Assembly: GCF_020404745.1 (NCBI RefSeq)
Contig: NZ_JAIZAP010000007.1
Coordinates: 124,001 to 188,000, forward strand
DNA from: Aquibacillus saliphilus
GTDB lineage: Bacteria > Bacillota > Bacilli > Bacillales > Amphibacillaceae
Direction of reading: 5' to 3'
DNA: 64,000 nucleotides
Shown here: positions 1 through 8,831 of the stretch, piece by piece
Layout of the letters: every line of letters starts with the position of its first letter
How positions within the stretch are numbered: position 1 is the stretch's first letter
Position numbers and translations under genes: made by a program
The notes under the pieces: model-generated
What the model saw: only the letters and a program-made list of their open reading frames with translations
Told to the model about the DNA's origin: nothing
Databases searched by the model: none

Positions 1-524
<524 letters not shown>

Positions 525-527
525 ATA

Positions 528-803
528 TAAGTAAGCGGAGCGGGCTTGGTCAGGCGCGAAACGCATAAGCAGAGCGCCGCAAGTGACCTGCAATTGGTCA
601 CTGGAGGTGAACTGCTTATGACGCGAGCGACTAGCCCGCGCAGCTAACCTAAGTAAGCGTAATGGGCTCGCCAAGATGCGACACGCATAAGCAAGGCACC
701 TACAAGTCCACGTTCTTAGGACTTGTAGGTGAATTGCTTATGACGCGAGCATCTAGCCCATGAAGCTAATCTAAGTAAGCGTAATGGGCTCGCCCAGCTG
801 AAC
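528..803. repeat. Tandem palindromic repeat element between atpD and atpC (two full copies and one deleted copy)
   Basis: Two copies of a ~120-bp unit lie head to tail (about 530-650 and 651-772), followed by a shortened third copy (773-803) that keeps only the outer ends. Each unit begins AGTAAGCG and ends near AGCTAA(C/T)CT. Nested arms pair in each copy: AGCGGGCT/AGCCCGC (539-546 with 633-639) in copy 1, TGGGCT/AGCCCA (663-668 with 755-760) in copy 2, and GCATAAGCA/TGCTTATG in both (563-571 with 613-620; 685-693 with 735-742). The inner hairpins differ in sequence but both pair: AGTGACC/GGTCACT near 582-602, and a perfect 13-bp stem 697-709 with 719-731. This covariation suggests selection for, or copying of, the fold. 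It resembles a small mobile palindromic (REP- or MITE-like) element; I cannot name the family. Confidence 0.85.
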
Positions 804-872
804 TAACTAAACGAACCAATTAAGACCTAAACACTGGATTGATATCCCATAGTGCCTAAGCAATAGATGTGA

Positions 873-1322
<450 letters not shown>

Positions 1323-1340
1323 TTAATTGTAAAATAATGT

Positions 1341-1386
1341 AAAAGACTTCAAACGTTGGAAAGTCCAGGTTTGAAGTCTTTTTCTT
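1341..1386 (+). terminator. Intrinsic terminator of the ATP synthase operon
   Basis: Stem AAAAGACTTCAAAC (1341-1354) pairs with GTTTGAAGTCTTTT (1369-1382) across a 14-base loop, and the 3' arm runs into a T-rich tail. It lies 18 bases after the atpC stop codon. Confidence 0.9.
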
Positions 1387-1420
1387 TGGCTCTTTTCCTA
1401 CATGTTTGCTTTTAAATTAT

Positions 1421-1676
1421 CGCAGTTGATATGAAAACGAAACAAAATATACCGATTTTATACAAGTTTGGGAAAAATTACACTTTTTTCAGGAAATCCG
1501 TAAGCCTCCTCACATTGATTCGCCTCAAAAATGTGTGAATTCTACCCTAATACTAAATTATTCGCCCCAAATACGCATTTATTCGCCTCAAAAGAGTAAA
1601 GATTCGCCCCAAACCGCCACTTATTCGCCTTTATAGTAGTAACTGGCAACTTGTCCAGTAACTGGAATACTTGGCG
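1421..1676 (+). repeat. Dispersed intergenic element, copy A, with a 21-bp-phased ATTCGCC array
   Basis: The sequence from CGCAGTTGAT (1421) to GGAATACTTGGCG (about 1664-1676) is a diverged copy of 15747-16044. Its centre is an array in which ATTC-type cores start at 1518, 1539, 1560, 1581, 1602 and 1623, exactly 21 bp apart. The typical core is ATTCGCCCCAAA; the second unit is degenerate (ATTCTACCCTAA). The bases between cores vary within this array but match the corresponding spacers in copy B. A ~95-bp AT-rich leader that includes a GGGAAAAATTAC stretch precedes the array in both copies. No open frame with a ribosome binding site covers it. Function unknown. Confidence 0.85.
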
Positions 1677-1938
1677 CGTCACAATCAACAAATAATTTCG
1701 GTGGCACGAGTAACCGCGGTCTCAATCTTTAAAAAGTAAACATTTTAATTACATCAGTTATATCGTATTTTGTAGGAATTTCCCGGGAAATATCAGTTTT
1801 TGTCGGTTAATGTTGGTAACTACTCGTTGATTTGTTTATAAAACTAAAAAATTTACCAAATAGATGCATCAATTGACAAATGCTTACGTACGTGGCAAAG
1901 TTTAATTGGCTAAACTAAGTGGAAGTAGGTGTTATAGG
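1677..1938. other. Non-coding stretch with a 14-bp perfect palindrome
   Basis: No gene is seen between the end of the dispersed element and the DUF1146 gene. It holds a perfect palindrome ATTTCCCGGGAAAT at 1778-1791, which could be an operator, and a TTGACA hexamer at 1874-1879 that may be part of the promoter for the following gene, although no good -10 box sits at the right distance. Confidence 0.4.
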
Positions 1939-2175
1939 ATGCTAATGCAAACATTAGGTCAAACAGCATTGATTAGTATGATTTCACATATTATCTTTAT
2001 TATTATTACATGGCAAGTACTACAAGCTGTTAAAATCGATCCATTGCTAAAGAAAGAGCGTGTATTTGAAGCGCGAATCTTACTGATATTTTTAACAATT
2101 ACAATCGGTACATCAGTAAGTAGATTTTTCCTAGACTTCTTGCAGTGGTCTCAACAACTAAATCTACTTTTCTAA
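1939..2175 (+). CDS. ywzB: DUF1146 family small membrane protein (YwzB-like)
   Basis: A 78-residue membrane protein with two hydrophobic helices, about residues 8-28 (ALISMISHIIFIIITWQVL) and 47-64 (ILLIFLTITIGTSVSRFF), joined by a basic loop containing KIDPLLKKE. This pattern and its place between atpC and ywmB match the YwzB/DUF1146 family of Bacillus. The function of that family is not established. The frame is open from a TTG at 1906, but I chose ATG 1939 because AAGTAGGTG, a reasonable ribosome binding site, lies just upstream and the resulting length matches the family. Confidence 0.8.
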   Translation: MLMQTLGQTALISMISHIIFIIITWQVLQAVKIDPLLKKERVFEARILLIFLTITIGTSVSRFFLDFLQWSQQLNLLF

Positions 2176-2275
2176 TCTTTGATTTCTTGTCATAGATTGT
2201 TGATAACTAAATTGTATGTATATGAACTCTCCTGACCATACTTATCACTAATAAGTAATTAAAGGGGAGTTTTTT

Positions 2276-2998
2276 ATGAATTCAAAGGTTATTCTCGTTT
2301 TATTCACGATCACTTTACTAATACTATTTTTTATCCCAAATACAAATGCGTCAACAGCGTCTCCACTAAGGGAAATTGATGACATGGTAAATCTATTAGA
2401 TCAAGATAATCTTAGTTTGCAAACGTGGGAAGTTATAACCAAAGAAAAAATGGGTAGAGATAGAGTGTTAGAGATTAAGAGAAAGATAGAAAAGATTTAT
2501 CCGAAATCAAAATTTAAAGTAGAAAAGACGGAACAAGTAACAAAGTTTTCGATAGACCTCCATAAAAATGGCGACATTCACGAACGTTTTGAGGTAATCG
2601 TTCCGTCTAATACCAATCACGATGCAGAGATTATTTATATGCTTAGCGGGTCCATCTGGGACGAGCAAGTTGAAATCTACTATTCAAAAAAAATGGAAAG
2701 ATTTTTAAATAATGTATTTACAGGGAAATCTACAATATTCTCTTGTGTATCAGTACAAACAAATGGTATTATGAGTAGTGATTATTTGTTTGAAAGAGTA
2801 AGTGAAAAGTTAAATGTTCAAACACTAGATTATATAGAAGAAGAAAATTTAGCAGTCCTATCTGGATATACAGATCATTGGGATTATTTCTTATCCATCT
2901 CGGACAAACCAATGAATGTACAATTAGCCGCTCGCGTAGGATTGGGCGGGAAAACAATCGTTACAATAGGAACACCTATCATTACTACTGAATATTAA
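2276..2998 (+). CDS. ywmB: YwmB family secreted protein (TATA-box-binding-like fold)
   Basis: A 240-residue protein with a clear N-terminal signal sequence (VILVLFTITLLILFFIP, cleavage probably after NASTAS) and a mature domain of mixed alpha/beta character. Position directly upstream of murA and length match the YwmB family of Bacilli, which is known from structure to have a TATA-box-binding-protein-like fold; its role is not established. The recognisable parts are the N-terminal WEVITKEKMGRDRVLEIKRK region and the C-terminal stretch with MNVQLAARVGLGGKTIVTIGTPIITTEY-like strands, the conserved end of the family. The ribosome binding site AAAGGGGAG precedes ATG 2276. The protein is inferred to be extracytoplasmic; a link to cell wall growth is only suggested by its neighbours. 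Confidence 0.8.
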   Translation: MNSKVILVLFTITLLILFFIPNTNASTASPLREIDDMVNLLDQDNLSLQTWEVITKEKMGRDRVLEIKRKIEKIYPKSKFKVEKTEQVTKFSIDLHKNGDIHERFEVIVPSNTNHDAEIIYMLSGSIWDEQVEIYYSKKMERFLNNVFTGKSTIFSCVSVQTNGIMSSDYLFERVSEKLNVQTLDYIEEENLAVLSGYTDHWDYFLSISDKPMNVQLAARVGLGGKTIVTIGTPIITTEY

Positions 2999-3032
2999 TA
3001 ATAGTGAAATTGGACGCAGAGGAGAATGAACC

Positions 3033-4343
3033 TTGGAGAAAATCATCGTCCGTGGTGGAAGGCAGTTAAATGGCTCAGTCAAAGTAGAAGGCGCAAAGAA
3101 TGCCGTATTGCCTGTCATCGCAGCAAGTATCATTGCAAGTGAAGGAAAAAGCGTTATTCATGAAGTTCCAGCCCTTGCTGATGTTTTTACCATTAAAGAA
3201 GTTCTAAGTCACATGAACGCAGATATAAGTTTTGATAACAATAAAATAACCGTTGATGCAACACAACCACTTAAAACCGAAGCGCCATTTGAATACGTAA
3301 GAAAAATGCGTGCATCCGTTCTTGTGTTAGGTCCATTACTAGCAAGATATGGTCATGCTAAGGTTGCGATGCCTGGGGGATGTGCAATTGGATCCCGTCC
3401 CATTGATCTTCACCTGAAAGGCTTTGAAGCGATGGGAGCAAAGGTGCATGTTGGCAACGGATTTGTTGAAGTTCATGCTAATGGTCGTTTGCAAGGCGCA
3501 AAAATTTATTTAGACGTTCCAAGTGTAGGTGCCACTGAAAATATCATTATGGCAGCTGCATTAGCAGAAGGTAAAACAATACTAGAAAACTGTGCCAAAG
3601 AGCCAGAAATTGTAGATTTAGCAAATTTCCTAAATAAAATGGGTGCCAAAATTGTTGGTGCTGGTACTGAAATAATTAAAATTGAAGGGGTTGAAACCCT
3701 TCACGGTGCAGAACACACAATTATCCCAGACCGCATTGAGGCAGGAACATTTATGGTTGCAGCTGCAATTACAGGTGGTAACGTTTTAGTTAGAGGTGCA
3801 GAACTTGAGCATTTACGTTCTTTAGTTTCGAAGATGGAAGAAATGGGTGTTACGATACAAGAAGAAGCAGATGGCCTTAGAGTTATTGGCCCTAAAAGAT
3901 TAAAATCAACAGATCTTAAAACATTACCACACCCAGGCTTTCCAACTGATATGCAATCGCAAATGATGGCGTTGATGTTGAATGCTCATGGAACAAGTGT
4001 GATTACAGAAACTGTCTTTGAAAATCGCTTCATGCACGTAGAAGAATTTCGTCGTATGAATGCAAAGCTCAAGATTGAAGGTCGCAGTGTCATCGTAGAA
4101 GGCCCTGTAACACTGCAAGGAGCCGAAGTCGCAGCAACTGACTTAAGAGCAGGGGCGGCACTTATTTTGGCTGGATTAACTGCAGAGGGATATACGCGTG
4201 TAACTGAACTGAAGCATTTAGATCGCGGCTATGTAGATTTAACTGAGAAGTTCGCACAAATAGGTGCAGATATTGAACGTGTTAATGATGAAGAAGAAGT
4301 CATTGTCGATTCCGCTGAACATCAACATAGTTCTGTATCCTAA
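3033..4343 (+). CDS. murA: UDP-N-acetylglucosamine 1-carboxyvinyltransferase MurA
   Basis: Catalyses the first committed step of peptidoglycan synthesis, transfer of enolpyruvate from PEP to UDP-GlcNAc in the cytoplasm. The 436-residue protein has the EPSP-synthase-like fold: [14 protein letters not shown] near residues 20-34, the active-site loop [15 protein letters not shown] with the catalytic cysteine at about residue 117, the substrate region PDRIEAGTF near 230, TDMQSQ near 306 and the C-terminal [14 protein letters not shown] near 370. This is the MurAA-type paralog judging by synteny with ywmB and spoIID. The start is TTG 3033 with ribosome binding site AGAGGAG upstream. An intrinsic terminator follows. 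The cysteine is the residue attacked by fosfomycin in this family. Confidence 0.97.
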   Translation: MEKIIVRGGRQLNGSVKVEGAKNAVLPVIAASIIASEGKSVIHEVPALADVFTIKEVLSHMNADISFDNNKITVDATQPLKTEAPFEYVRKMRASVLVLGPLLARYGHAKVAMPGGCAIGSRPIDLHLKGFEAMGAKVHVGNGFVEVHANGRLQGAKIYLDVPSVGATENIIMAAALAEGKTILENCAKEPEIVDLANFLNKMGAKIVGAGTEIIKIEGVETLHGAEHTIIPDRIEAGTFMVAAAITGGNVLVRGAELEHLRSLVSKMEEMGVTIQEEADGLRVIGPKRLKSTDLKTLPHPGFPTDMQSQMMALMLNAHGTSVITETVFENRFMHVEEFRRMNAKLKIEGRSVIVEGPVTLQGAEVAATDLRAGAALILAGLTAEGYTRVTELKHLDRGYVDLTEKFAQIGADIERVNDEEEVIVDSAEHQHSSVS

Positions 4344-4368
4344 TAATTTGATAAACAACAACTAACAC

Positions 4369-4401
4369 AGAGACTGCCGGGTTAAGGCAGTCTTTGTTTT
4401 G
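4369..4401 (+). terminator. Intrinsic terminator after murA
   Basis: AGACTGCC (4371-4378) pairs with GGCAGTCT (4386-4393) across a 7-base loop, followed by TTGTTTTG. It ends the murA transcript just before the tandem repeat array. Confidence 0.88.
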
Positions 4402-4486
4402 TTTATCTTAAAATAAGGCTCTTTCCTAAAAGATTTTTGTTTTTGTCACAAAAACTGCATCAGAAGAGTGGTAAATCGGCGCTGCA

Positions 4487-4820
4487 GAATGCGCACTCAC
4501 CCCGGATTTATTCTCACTCCGTGATCCGGAATGCGCACTCACCCTGGATTTATTCTCACTCCGCGTCCCGGAATGCGCGCTCACCCCGGATTTATTCTCA
4601 CTCCGCGTCCCGGAATGCGCGCTCACCCCGGATTTATTCTCACTCAGCTTCCCAGAATGCGCACTCACCCTGGATTTATTCTCACTCCGTGACCCGGAAT
4701 GCGCACTCACCTCGGAATTATTCTCACTCCGTGACCCGGAATGCGCGCTCACCCCGGATTTATTCTCACTCCGTGACCCTGAATGCGCACTCACCCTGGA
4801 TTTATTCTCACACAGGGAAA
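4487..4820. repeat. Eight-copy 42-bp tandem repeat, each unit made of two 21-bp halves
   Basis: Eight consecutive 42-bp units start at 4487 and every 42 bases to 4781; the last is cut short. Each unit has one half built on GAATGCGC(A/G)CTCACCC and one on TTATTCTCACTCCG, so a CTCAC core recurs every 21 bp. Copies differ at only a few positions, mostly in the last six bases and at purine transitions. Because 42 is a multiple of three, both strands are open and give repetitive 14-residue peptides, but there is no ribosome binding site or plausible start, so I do not call a protein. The array follows the murA terminator. From 4821 to about 5147 I see no gene, RNA or clear promoter. Confidence 0.92.
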
Positions 4821-5157
4821 CTCGATTCAATTAAAGTGGAAGAAAGTGAAGTTACGTCGCTTTTTCTGTCAACTACGAAGATTTTAAAACAACTTGTGAA
4901 GCAGATACATGTTCATTTAATATCTAAATTGAAAAAATATCGGTATGTGAAAATAATATTTTTTCTAAACTTATCGAACCCACAAGTAACCCCATAATCC
5001 CACTTATCAATTTATTACAAACTCCTTTGCATAGTTCGGGCCATATTCCTATTTTCTCGAATATTTATTGACCTGACATCATATAGATGAAGAAGTGCGT
5101 TTATTTGTGTTATTGCCGTATATGTACCTTAATTTTAAAAGTGAATGAGGTGAGGCT

Positions 5158-6078
5158 ATCATACTGCCAAGCAGGATTAAACAAGGGGACACGATTGGAA
5201 TAATTGCCCCAGCAAGTCCTCCTGACCTTGAGAAATTACAAATTGGAATCGCATTTCTGAAATCTTTAGGATTACAAGTTAAAATTGGCAACCATATCTC
5301 AGCTGTCCATGGATACCTCGCAGGCACAGACCAAGCTCGAATTGCTGAATTGCACACGATGTTTGCTGATAAGTCTATAAAGGGCATTATTTGCGCTTGT
5401 GGAGGGTATGGGACTGCCAGATTAGCTGATGGCTTAGACTATTCGCTTATTGCAAACAATCCGAAAGTTTTTTGGGGTTATAGTGATATCACCTTCTTGC
5501 ACACAGCCATAAACAAACATTCAGAATTAGTAACATTCCACGGACCGATGCTCAGTTCAGATATCGCAGGAAAAGAATTTGATGGACTATCAAAGCAAAT
5601 GTTCCTCCAATTATTTACACCAAATCAAATAATCTACTCAGAAAAGATATCAAAGTTAGATGTGTTGGCTGAAGGGACAGCAAACGGAGTTATCGTCGGG
5701 GGCAATTTAACTTTGCTTACAAGTAGCTTAAAAACACCTTTCGAGATTGATACATTAGGTAAGTTACTATTAATCGAAGATGTCGATGAAGAACCATACC
5801 GGATTGACGCTATGCTTAATCAATTACGACTTGCGGGTAAGTTAGCTGATGCGGTCGGTATTGTTATTGGTAACTTTAAAGTCCCAATCCAAAAACATAA
5901 AAAACCAACATTAACATTAGAGCAAGTATTGGATGATTATTTTGCAAACTTGAATAAACCAGTAATAAAAGGGTTTCATATTGGGCACTGTTTGCCTCAT
6001 ATAGCAATTCCGTTAGGAGTACAGGCGAAACTATCAACTGAAAATAAGACATTAAAGATAGCACCAGGAGTAATGTAA
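5158..6078 (+). CDS. LD-carboxypeptidase / peptidase S66 family (LdcA/MccF-like), non-canonical start
   Basis: Serine peptidase of family S66, which removes the terminal D-alanine from muropeptide tetrapeptides (LdcA) or cleaves related amides (MccF). About 306 residues. The N-terminal GDTIGIIAPASP motif, the nucleophile Ser in GYSDIT, the acidic residue in LLIEDVDEEPYRIDAML and the His in GFHIGHCLPH complete the Ser-Glu-His triad. The conserved N terminus lies upstream of the first ATG (5350). Between an in-frame stop at 5146-5148 and that motif there is no ATG, GTG or TTG; candidates are ATC 5158, ATA 5161 or CTG 5164 behind GAGGTGAGG. Other family members start MILP or MLP at this place, so ATC or ATA probably stands where ATG is expected. 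It may be a gene with an unusual start, a start-codon mutant, or a sequencing error. No signal peptide; likely cytoplasmic recycling. Confidence 0.8.
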   Translation: MILPSRIKQGDTIGIIAPASPPDLEKLQIGIAFLKSLGLQVKIGNHISAVHGYLAGTDQARIAELHTMFADKSIKGIICACGGYGTARLADGLDYSLIANNPKVFWGYSDITFLHTAINKHSELVTFHGPMLSSDIAGKEFDGLSKQMFLQLFTPNQIIYSEKISKLDVLAEGTANGVIVGGNLTLLTSSLKTPFEIDTLGKLLLIEDVDEEPYRIDAMLNQLRLAGKLADAVGIVIGNFKVPIQKHKKPTLTLEQVLDDYFANLNKPVIKGFHIGHCLPHIAIPLGVQAKLSTENKTLKIAPGVM

Positions 6079-6214
6079 AGAAAGTTTTTGTTCATTTACT
6101 AGTGTTTAATCGTTCATTCTTTTCAAAAATATATTCTCTTTTAAATTCTAGTTCTAATAGTTTATCTAACTGTATAAATTTAAGTAATAGATGAGCTAGA
6201 GAAGGAGGCCACCT

Positions 6215-7285
6215 ATGAAAAGATGGAAAAAAAGAAAACGCCCAACTAGATATGGCAAATATGAATGGAAGATACCAAGTATCATAGTAGTTGTAAGTTT
6301 AGTATCAATCATACTAGTAATCCCAACAGTTATTGTTATCCCGTTCATCCAAGCAGACACAGATCAATCAAAATCAGTCAACACGACAGTAGTGGAAGAA
6401 AATAATCCGGTAGTACTAGAGGCAAGTGATTCTCCTTTTTCGGTGAACGTATTCCGAACAAAGTCGGAAAAAATAGAAACAGTTCCACTCGAGGAATATG
6501 TCACTAGAGTAGTTGCTTCTGAAATGCCAGCTGATTTCGAACTGGAAGCATTGAAAGCACAAGCGCTGGCTGCACGAACTTATATCGTCAATTACTTGAT
6601 GTATAAACAAGAAAATAACTTACCAGAAGGATCGGATGTATCAGATACGGTACAACATCAAGTATATAAAAATGATGGTGACTTGCGTTCGCAGTGGGGC
6701 ACGGACTATAACTGGAAACTAAATAAAATTAAAAAAGCGGTATCTGAAACAATCGGTGAAGTCGTAACGTATCAAGGTGTTCCAATAACTCCTGCCTTTT
6801 TTTCAACAAGTAATGGGTACACAGAGGACTCAGAGAAATACTGGGCGAATGAATTACCTTATTTAAGAAGCGTTGAAAGCCCTTGGGATAAAGAGTCCCC
6901 AAAATATTTAGATCAAAAGGTACTAACAATTGATCAGGTGGAGCAAGCGCTAGGAGTTCAAATTGATGTGTCCACTGATTTTCAAATAAAACGAACAGAA
7001 AGTAACCGCGTTGCAGAAATAGCTTTAGGGGGTAAAACCTTTACAGGTAGAGATGTAAGAGAGGACTTGGAACTTCGCTCTAGCGATTTTGAAATAGAAT
7101 ACAAAAATAATCACTTGATATTTACAACAAAAGGCTTCGGCCACGGAGTAGGTATGAGTCAATACGGTGCTAACGGAATGGCTAAAGAAGGAAAAAATTA
7201 TAAAGAAATTATTACCTACTACTACCAAGGAGCGGAAGTAGATGAAGTGACCACAACTGCACCAAAGCTAGCAGCAAAGAAATAG
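6215..7285 (+). CDS. spoIID: Stage II sporulation protein D, peptidoglycan lytic transglycosylase
   Basis: SpoIID is a membrane-anchored lytic transglycosylase that works with SpoIIM and SpoIIP during engulfment of the forespore. The 356-residue protein has a basic N terminus, one membrane helix at about residues 24-46 (IIVVVSLVSIILVIPTVIVI), then the SpoIID domain with VPLEEYVTRVVASEMPADFE, ALKAQALAARTYIV, the FFSTSNGYTEDSE region and the terminal GHGVGMSQYGANGMAKEG, all family hallmarks. The acidic residue in ASEMP is the presumed catalytic Glu. The ribosome binding site GAAGGAGGCC supports ATG 6215. In B. subtilis the gene is under SigE in the mother cell; I did not find a convincing SigE promoter here. 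It follows murA by synteny, with the S66 gene inserted between. Confidence 0.96.
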   Translation: MKRWKKRKRPTRYGKYEWKIPSIIVVVSLVSIILVIPTVIVIPFIQADTDQSKSVNTTVVEENNPVVLEASDSPFSVNVFRTKSEKIETVPLEEYVTRVVASEMPADFELEALKAQALAARTYIVNYLMYKQENNLPEGSDVSDTVQHQVYKNDGDLRSQWGTDYNWKLNKIKKAVSETIGEVVTYQGVPITPAFFSTSNGYTEDSEKYWANELPYLRSVESPWDKESPKYLDQKVLTIDQVEQALGVQIDVSTDFQIKRTESNRVAEIALGGKTFTGRDVREDLELRSSDFEIEYKNNHLIFTTKGFGHGVGMSQYGANGMAKEGKNYKEIITYYYQGAEVDEVTTTAPKLAAKK

Positions 7286-7289
7286 TGAA

Positions 7290-7322
7290 GTAGAGAGGCT
7301 AAATACCTCTCTGCTTTATATT
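7290..7322 (+). terminator. Possible weak terminator after spoIID
   Basis: AGAGAGG (7292-7298) pairs with CCTCTCT (7306-7312) across a 7-base loop, followed by GCTTTATATTTATTT. The T tract is interrupted, so this is a weak intrinsic terminator at best. Confidence 0.5.
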
Positions 7323-7359
7323 TATTTAGAAAATGAAAGCCCCTCCCTTCTTTATTGGT

Positions 7360-7503
7360 GAATGAGAATAACAAAGCCTCGAATGCTTATAACTCTCCGG
7401 AAAAACTTATAATGAAGCTCCGAATGCGCATAATTCCCTGTTTAGCGCTGATAAGCCTAAGTAAACATGCATAACAAATTTCGAATGCTCATAACTTCTC
7501 AGT
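7360..7503. repeat. ATAA-core array with 20-21 bp periodicity
   Basis: ATAA cores begin at 7368, 7389, 7409, 7430, 7451, 7471 and 7491, spaced 21, 20, 21, 21, 20 and 20 bp. Several units share the longer form CGAATGC(T/G)(C/T)ATAA, which resembles the GAATGCGCACTC half of the array after murA. The phasing is the same as in the ATTCGCC arrays although the core differs. It lies in the spoIID-spoIIQ gap. No reading frame with a start signal covers it. Confidence 0.7.
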
Positions 7504-7591
7504 AAACGATCAAAAACCACGTCAAATCAACATGTAAAGCAGTAATCCGCACTACTAAATTAGTGCAAATTTAAGTTTTTAATGAAAAAAT

Positions 7592-7620
7592 GTATAATTT
7601 TTAAACTTTGTCGAAAAATA
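7592..7620 (+). promoter_or_regulatory. SigF-type promoter for spoIIQ
   Basis: GTATA (7592-7596) followed after exactly 15 bases by CGAAAAATA (7612-7620) matches the forespore SigF pattern (GTATA, 15 bp, GG-N-A-rich -10) except for one base in the -10 box. spoIIQ is a SigF gene in B. subtilis, so the match is in the expected place, about 75 bp before the start codon. Confidence 0.65.
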
Positions 7621-7694
7621 AATCTAAAAAAATTTTGTGTTTCATGTATATATCTTCCTGTTTCTGATCAGAATGATTGCTGAGGTGATGATCA

Positions 7695-8549
7695 ATGAAA
7701 GAGGAAAATGAGAACGTTCCAAAAAAAGGTTGGAGACGTATCTTGGGCAAGAAGTGGTTTTTTCCAGCAGTATATCTTACCATCGCGGCATTACTATTAA
7801 CAGGGGTCTTATGGTATCAAAATTTAGATAATCAAGTACCTGAGGCAACCGAAGAGTCAGAGACTGAACTAGACAGTGATTTTATCACGGGTAACAATCC
7901 AGTTGGGTTTGATGAAGACTCTGAAGCAGTAATGGAACAACAAGAAGTTTTGAAGATGCCTGTATCGGAAGAAAGTCAGTCAGAAATTGTAACGAAGTTC
8001 TACGACTATAACGCAGATAGTGAGGATCAATTACAAGCACTTGTTCTATACAACAATAAATACTATCAGAGTAAAGGTGTAGATGTTGCGTCTGCGGATG
8101 GCGAAGCTTTCGATGTAACGGCCGCATTAAGTGGTACAGTAATAGAAGTGAAGGAAGATCCACTTTTAGGTAATGTCATTAAAATGGAACACCAAAATGA
8201 TATTACAACATACTACGCGAGCCTAGAAGAAGTACTAGTCGAAGTTGATGCCGAAGTAAAGCAAGGTGATGTGATTGGTTCAGCTGGACAAAATCTATTT
8301 GGTCAAGCAAGTGGAACGCACGTTCATTTCGAAGTTCGTAAACAAGATGAGCCGGTTAATCCAGAAAACTATTTTAACCAACCGGTAAGTCAGGTAGAAG
8401 CTCCAAATAAGAGCGAGGACAACACAGAACAAGAAATGGATGAAAGCGAAACAGATGCAGTTGAGGAAGAAGATGGAACCGAAGGAGATGCTGAAGAAGG
8501 CACTAGCGGTGAAAACACAGAATCTTCAGCAGCAATGGCAAACGCATAA
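7695..8549 (+). CDS. spoIIQ: Stage II sporulation protein Q, forespore LytM-domain protein
   Basis: SpoIIQ sits in the forespore membrane and pairs with SpoIIIAH across the intermembrane space to hold the engulfing membranes and form the feeding-tube channel. The 284-residue protein has one membrane helix at about residues 21-40 (FFPAVYLTIAALLLTGVLWY), an acidic linker, an M23/LytM domain at about 115-220, and a strongly acidic tail. In the LytM domain the first zinc ligand, normally H-x-x-x-D, is replaced (YQSKGVDVASADG), while the later GTHVHFEV motif is intact; this loss is typical of Bacillus SpoIIQ, which is thought to be structural rather than catalytic. ATG 7695 follows GAGGTGATG. A SigF-like promoter lies upstream and a strong terminator downstream. 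Confidence 0.93.
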   Translation: MKEENENVPKKGWRRILGKKWFFPAVYLTIAALLLTGVLWYQNLDNQVPEATEESETELDSDFITGNNPVGFDEDSEAVMEQQEVLKMPVSEESQSEIVTKFYDYNADSEDQLQALVLYNNKYYQSKGVDVASADGEAFDVTAALSGTVIEVKEDPLLGNVIKMEHQNDITTYYASLEEVLVEVDAEVKQGDVIGSAGQNLFGQASGTHVHFEVRKQDEPVNPENYFNQPVSQVEAPNKSEDNTEQEMDESETDAVEEEDGTEGDAEEGTSGENTESSAAMANA

Positions 8550-8555
8550 ATAGAA

Positions 8556-8596
8556 GAAAAATAACCTTGGGTGAGAACCTAAGGTTATTTTTTCTT
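8556..8596 (+). terminator. Intrinsic terminator after spoIIQ
   Basis: ATAACCTT (8561-8568) pairs with AAGGTTAT (8581-8588) across a 12-base loop, followed by a T run. Confidence 0.88.
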
Positions 8597-8831
8597 TTTC
8601 TGAGGGGTGTCACCAAAAGCTAGACTTTTTTGAGACATCCTCTTCTTTTCTATGTGCTTTCGTATTTTTTACTTGAGTGAACCTCAAACGACCACCCTCA
8701 TCACTATATGTAAGATTTCTTTGCCGAAAATCTTAAATCATAATACGGAAAAGAAGGGAAAATTTTTGTACATAAATGGCACCTCCGAGGAAAGTATATA
8801 ATTGAATCTAAAAAAGTAGGAGGTCTTCATT

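Noticed and set aside
1518-1640. CRISPR-like array
   Set aside because: Only 7-12 bases recur, spacing is 21 bp, spacers are partly shared between loci and no cas genes are present, so this is not CRISPR.
4426-4997. Repetitive proteins on both strands (134 and 186 residues)
   Set aside because: They arise because the 42-bp repeat has a length divisible by three; neither has a ribosome binding site or a plausible start, and both strands are equally open.
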